This document shows positions 39,746 to 47,881 of a DNA stretch of 64,000 bases, piece after piece. How positions within the stretch are numbered: position 1 is the first letter of the stretch; every line of letters starts with the position of its first letter. The DNA is from Pseudomonas sp. NBRC 111124 (GTDB lineage: Bacteria; Pseudomonadota; Gammaproteobacteria; Pseudomonadales; Pseudomonadaceae), in NCBI RefSeq assembly GCF_001320245.1, contig NZ_BCBA01000035.1:36902-100901 (forward strand), given 5' to 3'. The notes beneath the pieces are model-generated. The model was not told the origin of the DNA. It ran no database searches and saw only the letters and a list, made by a program, of their open reading frames with translations. The translations under genes were made by a program, and so were the position numbers.

Positions 39746-40183
39746 ATGGAAATGCAATGGTGGATCTGGCTGGTCTTCGGCATCGGCCTGATTCTGCTCG
39801 AACTGGTCCTGCCCACGTTCTTCATCATCTGGTTCGGCATCGGTGCCGTGCTGGTTTCGCTCATCGCCCTGGCCGCGCCCGCCCTGCAACTGGATATGCA
39901 GGTGCTGCTGTGGGTGCTGTTCTCCTCGGTGACCACCTTCCTCTGGTTCAAGCTGTTCAAACGCAAGCAACCGGACGTGCGCTGGACCGCCGACAGCGTG
40001 ATCGGTGAAGTCGGGCTGCTGACCAGCAGCGTCTCGCAATTCCAGAAAGGCCGCGTGCGCTTCCAGAAGCCGCTGCTCGGCAACGAGGAATGGACCTGCG
40101 TCGCCGACGGCGACATCCCCGCTGGCGAGCGCGTGCGGCTCGTCGCCATCGAAGGCAACACCGCCCGGGTCATCCGGGCCTGA
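39746..40183 (+). CDS. NfeD-like membrane protein
   Basis: 145 residues: two or three membrane spans in the first 75 residues (WWIWLVFGIGLILLELVLPT, IWFGIGAVLVSLIAL) and a C-terminal OB-fold (GEVGLLTSSVSQFQKGRVRF, VADGDIPAGERVRLVAIEGN). Short NfeD proteins pair with SPFH proteins, as here with the next gene 27 bp downstream; they are thought to organise membrane microdomains. Confidence 0.9.
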   Translation: MEMQWWIWLVFGIGLILLELVLPTFFIIWFGIGAVLVSLIALAAPALQLDMQVLLWVLFSSVTTFLWFKLFKRKQPDVRWTADSVIGEVGLLTSSVSQFQKGRVRFQKPLLGNEEWTCVADGDIPAGERVRLVAIEGNTARVIRA

Positions 40184-40210
40184 ATCGGCATTTAAAAGGA
40201 AGTTAGCATC

Positions 40211-41065
40211 ATGACCAGTCTTATCGTCGTTGGCGCCATTGCCCTGTTCGTTCTGATCACCGTGTTCAAGGGGGTGCGTATCGTGCCCCAGGGCGAAGAG
40301 TGGATTGTCGAGCGCCTTGGCCGCTACCACAGCACCCTCAAACCCGGCCTGAACATCGTCATCCCCTACATGGACGTGGTCGCCTATCGCCTGCCGACCA
40401 AAGACATCATCCTCGACGTGCAGGAGCAGGAAATCATCACCAAGGACAACGCGGTGATCGTTGCCAACGCCCTGTGTTTCGCCAAGGTGGTAGACCCGCA
40501 GAAAGCCTCCTACGGCGTGCAGAACTTCTCGTTCGCCGTCACCAGCCTGACCATGACCTCGCTGCGCGCCATTGTCGGTGCGATGGACCTGGACGAAGCG
40601 CTGTCGAGCCGCGAGCAGATCAAGGCGCGGCTGCGTGAAGCGATGTCCGAGCAGACCGAAGACTGGGGCGTGACCGTGCGCTCGGTGGAGATCCAGGACA
40701 TCAAACCGTCACAGAACATGCAGCTGGCCATGGAGCGCCAGGCGGCTGCCGAGCGTGAGCGTAAAGCCGACGTAACCCGCGCCGAAGGCGCCAAGCAGGC
40801 GGCGATCCTCGAAGCCGAGGCGCGCCTGCAGTCGGCCAAGCTGGATGCCGAGGCGCAGATCAACCTGGCCGAGGCTTCGGCGCGGGCAATCTCGCTGGTC
40901 AAGGATGCGGTGGGCAACGAAACCGTGCCGGCCATGTACCTGTTGGGTGAGCGCTATGTCGGGGCCATGGAGAACCTGGCCAGCAGCAGCAATGCCAAGG
41001 TCGTGGTACTGCCAGCGGACCTGCAGGAGACCGTGCGCGGCCTGATGGGCCGCAACAAGGCTTGA
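40211..41065 (+). CDS. SPFH/stomatin-family protein (QmcA-like)
   Basis: 284 residues. An N-terminal membrane anchor (about 4–22, IVVGAIALFVLITVFKGVRI) precedes the SPFH/Band 7 domain (VPQGEEWIVERLGRYHSTLK, FAVTSLTMTSLRAIVGAMDL). A long Ala/Glu-rich coiled coil follows (about 170–245, ERERKADVTRAEGAKQAAIL). Partner of the NfeD-like protein. Likely a membrane scaffold; substrate or target unknown. AAAGGAAG precedes the ATG. Confidence 0.93.
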   Translation: MTSLIVVGAIALFVLITVFKGVRIVPQGEEWIVERLGRYHSTLKPGLNIVIPYMDVVAYRLPTKDIILDVQEQEIITKDNAVIVANALCFAKVVDPQKASYGVQNFSFAVTSLTMTSLRAIVGAMDLDEALSSREQIKARLREAMSEQTEDWGVTVRSVEIQDIKPSQNMQLAMERQAAAERERKADVTRAEGAKQAAILEAEARLQSAKLDAEAQINLAEASARAISLVKDAVGNETVPAMYLLGERYVGAMENLASSSNAKVVVLPADLQETVRGLMGRNKA

Positions 41066-41072
41066 GCATTCC

Positions 41073-41091
41073 GGGGCTGCCTGGCAGCCCC
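41073..41091. terminator. hairpin after the NfeD–SPFH pair
   Basis: GGGGCTGCC-T-GGCAGCCCC, perfect 9-bp stem 7 bp after the stop. No T run. Similar short GGGGCTGC hairpins end several transcripts in this window. Confidence 0.6.
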
Positions 41092-41185
41092 AGACCACCT
41101 CACCTGCGTCACTTCACCGCACCCCACCATTTTTACCTATACTCCGCCTTACAATACCGCCCACGATTCCTGACCGGATCTCTCC

Positions 41186-41575
41186 ATGCCCCCACGTCGG
41201 CACATTGCCTGGATAGCCTGCCTTGCAGTGCTGTTCAACCTGCTGGCCATGCCGCTGTCTTCTGCCGCGCCCAAGGGCCCGGCCGAGCAGCTGCTGTGGG
41301 GGGCTTTCTGTTCCAGCGTCGCCGGCAAGGCCAAGCCCGATGTCCAGGCCCTGGCCAAAATCGACCTTGGCACGCAAAGCGACCAGCACGCCAACATGCA
41401 GCATTGCTGGTGCTGTTCGGGCGCCGCACCGCTGCTGGCCCTGCCGGGTTATCCGCCGCAATTGCACAACCCGCCGACGCTGTTGGCCGGGCGCGAGCCG
41501 TCACCCGCCAGTTACCAACCCACGCCGCGCCAACTCTGGCCTGCGCTCAATCCCCGTGCCTCTCCGCTGGTCTGA
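41186..41575 (+). CDS. DUF2946 family protein (first copy, copper operon)
   Basis: 129 residues. Signal/anchor segment at about 7–28 (AWIACLAVLFNLLAMPLSSA). A cysteine/histidine motif MQHCWCCSG lies at about 72–80, a plausible metal site. DUF2946 proteins occur next to copper receptor genes in Pseudomonas; function is not known. First gene of a five-gene plus-strand cluster with gaps of 25–65 bp. Confidence 0.82.
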   Translation: MPPRRHIAWIACLAVLFNLLAMPLSSAAPKGPAEQLLWGAFCSSVAGKAKPDVQALAKIDLGTQSDQHANMQHCWCCSGAAPLLALPGYPPQLHNPPTLLAGREPSPASYQPTPRQLWPALNPRASPLV

Positions 41576-41620
41576 GTTTTTCATGCTGCTCGCCTGAACC
41601 TCACTGATCGGAGACACACC

Positions 41621-42100
41621 ATGCTCAAGCAAGCTCTTGCACTGGCTGCCCTGCTGCTGCCCGGCGCTTACGCCAACGCCCATGAATACAGCGTGGGCGA
41701 CCTGCACATCGCTCACCCGTGGTCGCTGCAACTACCGCCCAACTCACCTAACGTCGCTGCGTATTTCGTCGTGCACAACAACGGCAAGGCCGATGACCGC
41801 CTGCTCAGCGTCGACAGCCCGATCAGCGATGACGCGCAGTTGCATGAACACACCCTGAGCGCCAGCGGCGCGATGAAGATGCAGCAGGTGCAGAGCGTGG
41901 TGGTGCCCGCCGGCAAGAACCTGACCTTCGCCCCCAGCGCCTACCACGTGATGCTGATGCAGCCCAAGGACCGCAGCCTGCTCACTGACGGCAAGCGCTT
42001 CCCGATGACCCTGCACTTCGAGAAGGCCGGCAACATCACCGTCGACGTGGCCGTGCAGAAACAGGCGCCATCGGACCAGGCTCACGAACACGCGCACTGA
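41621..42100 (+). CDS. periplasmic copper chaperone PCu(A)C
   Basis: 159 residues with signal peptide MLKQALALAALLLPGAYANA. The copper ligand pattern is visible: H-x-H/M elements in AQLHEHTLSASGAMKMQQV and FAPSAYHVMLM, matching the H(M)x10Mx21HxM type. The C-terminus adds HEHAH. PCu(A)C proteins deliver Cu(I) in the periplasm, for example to cytochrome oxidase. GGAGA precedes the ATG. Within the copper cluster. Confidence 0.92.
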   Translation: MLKQALALAALLLPGAYANAHEYSVGDLHIAHPWSLQLPPNSPNVAAYFVVHNNGKADDRLLSVDSPISDDAQLHEHTLSASGAMKMQQVQSVVVPAGKNLTFAPSAYHVMLMQPKDRSLLTDGKRFPMTLHFEKAGNITVDVAVQKQAPSDQAHEHAH

Positions 42101-42125
42101 CACCCGCTGACAGGCGCTCGCCACC

Positions 42126-42563
42126 ATGAGCCTGCCGCGCGACAGCCTCAGCCGTACCACCCGCCCTGAACGCAGGCGCGTCGGTGGCGGCTGGCTGAGC
42201 CTGTTCGCCATGTGGATGATCTTCATCGGCCCGCTGATTTCCCAGTCGATGCCGATGGATCACCACGCCGGCATGAGCATGCCGATGGACATGTCGATGT
42301 CCATGCCGGCCGGGCACGCCCACGCAAGCGACAACCATCACAGCCACGGCAACGACGGCCAGCTGCATGTGATGTGGGAAAAGTGCGGTTACTGCAGCCT
42401 GCTGTTCAACTGCCCGGCCTTGCCGCAAAGCCTCAGCCCGCTCAGCGTCGCCAGCGCAATTCCCCCCATCCTCCTCCCCGCACCTACGCGCCAGGGTCAT
42501 GCCCGGCAGGCCGTGTTCCCCGGTGCGCGCAGCCGCGCGCCGCCCGTTTCGATCAGCGTCTGA
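42126..42563 (+). CDS. DUF2946 family protein (second copy), Met/His-rich
   Basis: 145 residues. Membrane segment at about 22–40 (GWLSLFAMWMIFIGPLISQS). It is followed by a striking Met/His region (MPMDHHAGMSMPMDMSMSMP, then HAHASDNHHSHG), a probable copper-binding stretch, and by CGYCSLLFNC. Lies 25 bp after the PCu(A)C gene and 65 bp before the receptor gene. Role inferred as copper handling; not demonstrated by sequence alone. Confidence 0.82.
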   Translation: MSLPRDSLSRTTRPERRRVGGGWLSLFAMWMIFIGPLISQSMPMDHHAGMSMPMDMSMSMPAGHAHASDNHHSHGNDGQLHVMWEKCGYCSLLFNCPALPQSLSPLSVASAIPPILLPAPTRQGHARQAVFPGARSRAPPVSISV

Positions 42564-42628
42564 CACCCCGTTATCGCACGGAGCCAGGAGGCTTCGCGCA
42601 GACTCATGACTGATCGACTGGAATCACT

Positions 42629-44686
42629 ATGTCCGGCTGCACCCCTGTTTTTGCCCCCTCCCTGCGAGGGACATTCGCCGCGCTGTGCGGCTCGCTGCTC
42701 GCACCCGTGGCCCTGGCCGCTGATCTTGGCCATGAAGGCCCCGAGGCCGAGCTGAGCCCGACGGTAATCACCGCGCTCGCGCCGAGCTCGCCGCTGACCG
42801 TGGTCACCAACCCCAAGGACCCGCGCCAGCCCGTGCCGGCCAGCGACGGTGCCGACTACCTGAAGACCATCCCCGGGTTCTCGGCCATCCGCGCCGGTGG
42901 CACCAACGGTGACCCGGTACTGCGCGGCATGTTCGGCTCGCGCCTGAACATCCTCACCAACGGCAGCGTGATGCTCGGCGCCTGCCCCAACCGCATGGAT
43001 GCCCCCACCTCCTACATCGCTCCGGAAACCTACGACCGCCTGACCGTGATCAAAGGCCCGCAAAGCGTGATCTGGGGGCCAGGCGGCTCGGCGGGGACCA
43101 TCCTCTTCGAACGTGAACCGGAGAAATTCGGCAGCCTCGGCAGCCGGGTCGACGCCAGCCTGCTGGCCGGCTCCAATGGCCGCTTCGACAAGGTGCTCGA
43201 TGCTGCCGCAGGCAACAGCCAGGGTTATGCGCGCTTTGTCGGTAACCAGTCGCACTCGGACGATTACCACGATGGCAGCGGCGACACCGTGCCTTCACGC
43301 TGGGAGAAATGGAACGGCGACGTGGCACTGGGCTGGACGCCCGATCAGGACACGCTGCTCGAACTCACCGCCGGCAAGGGCGACGGCGAGGCCCGCTATG
43401 CCGGGCGTGGCATGGACGGCGCGCAGTTCAAGCGCGAAAGCTTGGGCCTGCGCTTTGAAAAGTCCAACCTCGGCGAGGTGCTCGACAAGGTCGAGGCTCA
43501 GGTCTACTACAACTACGCCGACCACGTGATGGACAACTACAGCCTGCGTACCCCCTCGGGCACCGGCATGATGGCCGGCCCCATGGCCGCCGCGGTCGAC
43601 CGCCGCACCTTGGGGGCACGGATCAAGGCCACCTGGCGCTGGGCCGACGTGCAACTGGTCAGCGGCATCGATGCGCAGACCAACGAGCACCGCGCACGCA
43701 GCGCCATGGGCATCGACACCTACAAGGACAAACCCTGGGAAAAGGATGCCGACTTCCACAACTACGGCGCATTCGGCGAACTGAGCTGGTACGCCACCGC
43801 CGAAGATCGCCTGATCACCGGTGCCCGTCTGGACCGTGCCTCGGCCCGGGACTTCCGTAGCAACAGCGCCACCAACGGCGACACCCGCGCCGATACGTTG
43901 CCCAGCGGTTTCATCCGCTACGAGCACGACCTGGCAGCACTGCCGGCTACCACCTACATCGGCTTGGGCCACGCCCAGCGTTTCCCGGACTACTGGGAGC
44001 TGTTCTCCCCGAACCAGGGCCCTGCCGGCTCGGTGAATGCCTTCGACAGCATCAAGCCTGAGAAAACCACCCAGCTCGACTTCGGCATCCAGTACCGCGA
44101 CGAGCGCCTGGAAGCCTGGGCTTCGGGCTACGTCGGGCAGATCCGTGACTACATCCTGTTCGACTACCGCACTGGGATGATGGGCATGAGCACCACCCAG
44201 GCGCAGAACATCGACGCCCGCATCATGGGCGGCGAACTGGGCGCTGCGTACAAGCTCAGCGAGCGCTGGAAGGCCGATGCCACCCTGGCCTACGCCTGGG
44301 GCAAGAACAGCAGCGACGGCAAGGAACTGCCACAGATGCCGCCGCTGGAAAGCCGCCTGGGCCTGACCTACAGCCGCGACAGCTGGAGTGCAGGGGCCCT
44401 GTGGCGGCTGGTGGCGGCGCAGAACCGCATTGCCGAAAACCAGGGCAACGTGGTCGGCAAGGACTTCGACGAGAGCGCCGGCTTTGGCGTGTTCTCGCTC
44501 AATGGCGCCTACAAGGTGAACCACAACCTCAAGCTCAGCGCGGGGGTCGACAACCTGTTCGACAAGACCTACGCCGAGCACCTGAACCTGGCCGGGAATG
44601 CCGGGTTCGGCTACCCGGCCAATGATCCACAGCCGGTGAACGAGCCAGGCAGGACCTTCTGGACCAAGGTCGATTTCAGCTTCTGA
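42629..44686 (+). CDS. oprC: TonB-dependent copper receptor (OprC-like)
   Basis: 685 residues: signal peptide (about 1–30), plug domain (about 45–170; IPGFSAIRAGGTNGDPVLRG, VIKGPQSVIWGPGGSAGTI) and a 22-strand barrel ending with aromatic F (TFWTKVDFSF). The plug carries CPNRM, C119-x3-M123, matching the CxxxM copper site described for P. aeruginosa OprC. Imports copper across the outer membrane with TonB energy. Regulatory sites were not identified. Confidence 0.93.
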   Translation: MSGCTPVFAPSLRGTFAALCGSLLAPVALAADLGHEGPEAELSPTVITALAPSSPLTVVTNPKDPRQPVPASDGADYLKTIPGFSAIRAGGTNGDPVLRGMFGSRLNILTNGSVMLGACPNRMDAPTSYIAPETYDRLTVIKGPQSVIWGPGGSAGTILFEREPEKFGSLGSRVDASLLAGSNGRFDKVLDAAAGNSQGYARFVGNQSHSDDYHDGSGDTVPSRWEKWNGDVALGWTPDQDTLLELTAGKGDGEARYAGRGMDGAQFKRESLGLRFEKSNLGEVLDKVEAQVYYNYADHVMDNYSLRTPSGTGMMAGPMAAAVDRRTLGARIKATWRWADVQLVSGIDAQTNEHRARSAMGIDTYKDKPWEKDADFHNYGAFGELSWYATAEDRLITGARLDRASARDFRSNSATNGDTRADTLPSGFIRYEHDLAALPATTYIGLGHAQRFPDYWELFSPNQGPAGSVNAFDSIKPEKTTQLDFGIQYRDERLEAWASGYVGQIRDYILFDYRTGMMGMSTTQAQNIDARIMGGELGAAYKLSERWKADATLAYAWGKNSSDGKELPQMPPLESRLGLTYSRDSWSAGALWRLVAAQNRIAENQGNVVGKDFDESAGFGVFSLNGAYKVNHNLKLSAGVDNLFDKTYAEHLNLAGNAGFGYPANDPQPVNEPGRTFWTKVDFSF

Positions 44687-44747
44687 CAACAACAACAACG
44701 GGCGCGGCTTCGGGCGCGCCCATCAGCTGGTCAAACAGGAGGTTCCC

Positions 44748-46115
44748 ATGAGCGGAACACGCGTTTCCTTCTACAACCTGGCCTGGCGCTGGCACTTCTA
44801 CGCCGGGCTGTTCGTCGCCCCTTTCATGATCCTGCTGGCGATTACCGGGATCATCTACCTGTTCAAGCCGCAGCTCGACCCGCTGCTGTACCGTGACCTG
44901 ATGGTGGTCGAAGCCGGCCACCATCGACAGGGCGCCGACACGCTGCTGGCCGAAGTGCGCCAGGCCTATCCGAAAGGCCATGTCGGCCAGTACCTGCCAC
45001 CGATCAATGCCGAGCGCAGCGCGCAGTTCGTGGTGCATGACGCTGGCCGCGAGCTGAATGTGTTCGTCGACCCGTACAGCGGTAAGATCCTTGGCGAGCA
45101 GGACGGCAAGCAAAACCTGCAGGCCATCGCCCGTGCCCTGCACGGCGAGCTGATGGTCGGCACGGTCGGTGACCGCCTGGTAGAGCTGGCTGCTGGCTGG
45201 GGCATCGTGCTGGTGGTGTCCGGCCTTTACCTGTGGTGGCCACGCGGGCGCAATGGTGCCGGCGTGCTGTGGCCACGCTTCGCAGCGAAAGGCCGGTTGT
45301 TCTGGCGCGACCTGCATGCGGTGACCGGGTTCTGGGGTTCTGCCCTGCTGTTGCTGATGCTGGTCAGCGGCATGACCTGGACCGGCATGTGGGGCAAGCA
45401 GTACGCCGATCTTTGGAACCGCTTCCCCGCGGCCATGTGGAATGACGTGCCCAAGTCGGACCAGGAGGCCCGCGAACTGAACAGCGCGCACCGCCAGACC
45501 GTACCGTGGGCGATGGAGAACACGCCGATGCCGCAATCCGGCGCACATGCCGAGCATGCCGGGCATCACATGATGGACAGTGCACCGGCGGCGCCGCAGG
45601 TGAGCCTGCAACAGGTGCAAGACATCGCCACGGCACGTCAGGTAGAGCCGGGCTACAGCATCACCGCGCCGACCGCTGCCGAAGGCGTTTATACCATCGC
45701 CGTATTCGCCGACGACCCGCGCAACGATGCGACCCTGCATATCGACCAGTACACCGGCAAGGTACTGGCCGATGTGCGCTGGCAGGACTACAGCCCCGTG
45801 GCCCGCGCTACCGAGTTGGGCGTGATGCTGCACGAGGGCAAGATGTTCGGGGCGCTGAACCAGATCATCATCCTGCTGGTGTGCCTGATGATCCTGCTGG
45901 GGTCGGTGAGCGGCCTGGTGATGTGGTGGAAACGCCGGCCCGAGGGCGGGCTGGGCGTGCCGCCGCTGCGTCATGACCTGCCGCGCTGGAAGGCTGCGGT
46001 GGGGGTGATGCTGGTGCTGGGCGTTATGTTCCCTCTGGTAGGGGTGTCGATGGTGGTGATGTGGGTGGTGGATAGCCTGGTCGTCAGACGCCGCCGGGTG
46101 CTAGTCAATGCCTGA
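44748..46115 (+). CDS. PepSY-associated transmembrane protein
   Basis: 455 residues with four membrane spans: about 20–42 (FVAPFMILLAITGIIYLFKP), about 145–165, about 195–217, and a C-terminal pair (GMLHEG..LVCLMILLGSVSGLVMW and VMLVLGVMFPLVGVSMVVMW). Periplasmic PepSY-like regions lie between. A His/Met stretch (MPQSGAHAEHAGHHMM) lies at about 262–277. Such proteins accompany TonB receptors and may reduce metals or move electrons. Last gene of the copper operon. Confidence 0.88.
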   Translation: MSGTRVSFYNLAWRWHFYAGLFVAPFMILLAITGIIYLFKPQLDPLLYRDLMVVEAGHHRQGADTLLAEVRQAYPKGHVGQYLPPINAERSAQFVVHDAGRELNVFVDPYSGKILGEQDGKQNLQAIARALHGELMVGTVGDRLVELAAGWGIVLVVSGLYLWWPRGRNGAGVLWPRFAAKGRLFWRDLHAVTGFWGSALLLLMLVSGMTWTGMWGKQYADLWNRFPAAMWNDVPKSDQEARELNSAHRQTVPWAMENTPMPQSGAHAEHAGHHMMDSAPAAPQVSLQQVQDIATARQVEPGYSITAPTAAEGVYTIAVFADDPRNDATLHIDQYTGKVLADVRWQDYSPVARATELGVMLHEGKMFGALNQIIILLVCLMILLGSVSGLVMWWKRRPEGGLGVPPLRHDLPRWKAAVGVMLVLGVMFPLVGVSMVVMWVVDSLVVRRRRVLVNA

Positions 46116-46130
46116 TTGTTGACCTGCACC

Positions 46131-46162
46131 GGCCTCTTCGCGGGTTTACCCGCGAAGAGGCC
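46131..46162. repeat. REP-type hairpin after the copper operon
   Basis: GGCCTCTTCGCGGG and CCCGCGAAGAGGCC form a perfect 14-bp stem with loop TTTA, 16 bp past the stop. Single-unit version of the TTCGCGGG class. Likely transcript end. Confidence 0.8.
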
Positions 46163-46287
46163 GCCACAGGACAAATGCTGCCCCGCAATAGTCGAGTCGA
46201 TCTGTCGCGCCCCGATCTGGCACGCGCGTGTTAGCCTAACCGGCTACCTCTGACAAGAAGACTGACCTTTCAAGGGAATGCAGCTTG

Positions 46288-47694
46288 ATGACGCACACTT
46301 CTCCCAACGCGCCAGATGAACAACATCTGCAGCGCAACCTGACCAACCGCCATATCCAGCTGATCGCCATCGGTGGCGCCATCGGCACCGGCCTGTTCAT
46401 GGGCTCGGGCAAGACCATCAGCCTGGCGGGGCCGTCGATCATCTTCGTCTACATGATCATCGGTTTCATGCTGTTTTTCGTCATGCGTGCCATGGGCGAA
46501 CTGCTGCTGTCGAACCTCAACTACAAGTCGTTCATCGATTTTTCCGCCGACCTGCTCGGCCCCTGGGCCGGCTACTTCACCGGCTGGACCTACTGGTTCT
46601 GCTGGGTGGTCACCGGCATCGCCGACGTGGTCGCCATCGCCGCCTATACGCAGTTCTGGTTCCCCGACCTGCCGCAGTGGATACCGGCGCTGACCTGCGT
46701 CGGGCTGCTGCTGTCGCTGAACCTGGTGACGGTGAAGATGTTCGGCGAGCTGGAGTTCTGGTTCGCCTTGGTCAAGATCGTCGCCATCCTCGGCCTGGTC
46801 GCCACCGGCCTGTACATGGTCATCACCGGCTTCACCTCGCCAAGCGGGCGCACGGCACAGCTGGCCAACCTGTGGAATGATGGCGGCATGTTCCCCAATG
46901 GCCTGATGGGCTTCTTCGCCGGTTTCCAGATTGCAGTATTCGCCTTCGTCGGCATCGAACTGGTCGGCACCACCGCCGCCGAAGCGAAAAACCCCGAGCG
47001 CACCCTGCCGCGGGCAATCAACTCCATCCCGATCCGCATCATCGTGTTCTATGTACTGGCATTGATCGCCATCATGGCGGTGACGCCATGGCGCGACGTG
47101 GTGCCAGGCAAGAGCCCGTTCGTGGAACTGTTCGTGCTGGCCGGCCTGCCGGCGGCGGCGAGCATCATCAACTTCGTGGTGCTGACCTCGGCAGCCTCGT
47201 CGGCCAACAGCGGCGTGTTCTCCACCAGCCGCATGCTCTACGGCCTGTCACAAGAAGGCGATGCACCCAAGGCGTTCGAGAAACTGTCGAGCCGCTCGGT
47301 GCCGGCCAACGGCCTGTTCTTCTCCTGTACCTGCCTGCTGCTGGGTGCAGTGCTGATCTACCTGGTGCCGAACGTGGTCGAAGCGTTCACCCTGGTCACC
47401 ACCGTTTCGGCGGTGCTGTTCATGTTCGTCTGGACGCTGATCCTGCTGTCGTACCTGAAGTACCGCAAGCACCGCGCCGCGCTGCACCAGGCGTCGAACT
47501 ACAAGATGCCGGGCGGGCGCTTCATGTGCTACGTGTGCCTGGTGTTCTTTGCCTTCATCCTGGTGCTGCTGAGCCTGGAAGCGGATACCCGCTCGGCGCT
47601 GGTGGTGACGCCGATCTGGTTCCTGCTGCTGGCGGTCACCTATCAGTTCGTGCGTAGCCGTCGTCATCCGCGCTCGGCTGTGCGTAACGGCTGA
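46288..47694 (+). CDS. cycA: amino acid permease (D-serine/D-alanine/glycine type)
   Basis: 468 residues from the ATG at 46288 (an in-frame TTG just before it is not needed). Twelve membrane spans of the APC family. Signatures: LIAIGGAIGTGLFMGSGKTI, FVGIELVGTTAAEAKNPERT, and SAASSANSGVFSTSRMLYGL. The likely substrates are D-Ala, D-Ser and Gly by similarity to CycA; exact specificity cannot be read from sequence. It stands alone between the copper and urea clusters. Confidence 0.88.
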   Translation: MTHTSPNAPDEQHLQRNLTNRHIQLIAIGGAIGTGLFMGSGKTISLAGPSIIFVYMIIGFMLFFVMRAMGELLLSNLNYKSFIDFSADLLGPWAGYFTGWTYWFCWVVTGIADVVAIAAYTQFWFPDLPQWIPALTCVGLLLSLNLVTVKMFGELEFWFALVKIVAILGLVATGLYMVITGFTSPSGRTAQLANLWNDGGMFPNGLMGFFAGFQIAVFAFVGIELVGTTAAEAKNPERTLPRAINSIPIRIIVFYVLALIAIMAVTPWRDVVPGKSPFVELFVLAGLPAAASIINFVVLTSAASSANSGVFSTSRMLYGLSQEGDAPKAFEKLSSRSVPANGLFFSCTCLLLGAVLIYLVPNVVEAFTLVTTVSAVLFMFVWTLILLSYLKYRKHRAALHQASNYKMPGGRFMCYVCLVFFAFILVLLSLEADTRSALVVTPIWFLLLAVTYQFVRSRRHPRSAVRNG

Positions 47695-47700
47695 TGTTGC

Positions 47701-47721
47701 TGGGGCTGCTGTGCAGCCCCA
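47701..47721 (+). terminator. hairpin after the amino acid permease
   Basis: TGGGGCTGC-TGT-GCAGCCCCA, perfect 9-bp stem, 7 bp after the stop; no T run. It may form the permease transcript end. Confidence 0.55.
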
Positions 47722-47814
47722 ATCCTGTGCACACCCCTATCCCAGGCACCAACCTGGATCGGCAAAACGCCCCAACACCTCGCACAACCCCTCTATTGCG
47801 CACCTTCCGCCACT

Positions 47815-47830
47815 AGGCACACCCCTTGCA
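47815..47830 (+). promoter_or_regulatory. sigma54 (-24/-12) promoter of the urt operon
   Basis: AGGCACACCCCTTGCA: GG at 47816–47817 and GC at 47828–47829 with exactly 10 bases between. Predicted start near 47841, 41 bp before urtA. It fits nitrogen control of urea uptake by NtrC. GCACC-type half-sites occur upstream (for example around 47755 and 47800), but I see no clean NtrC palindrome. Confidence 0.78.
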
Positions 47831-47881
47831 ACGCCCCTCCCCGCTTTGGCCAACACCATAAAAACTCAGCGGAGAGAGCAC

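Noticed and set aside
46218..46235. Possible sigma54 promoter upstream of the amino acid permease (TGGCACG at 46218)
   Set aside because: Ten bases after the GG there is TT rather than GC; the -12 element is absent.
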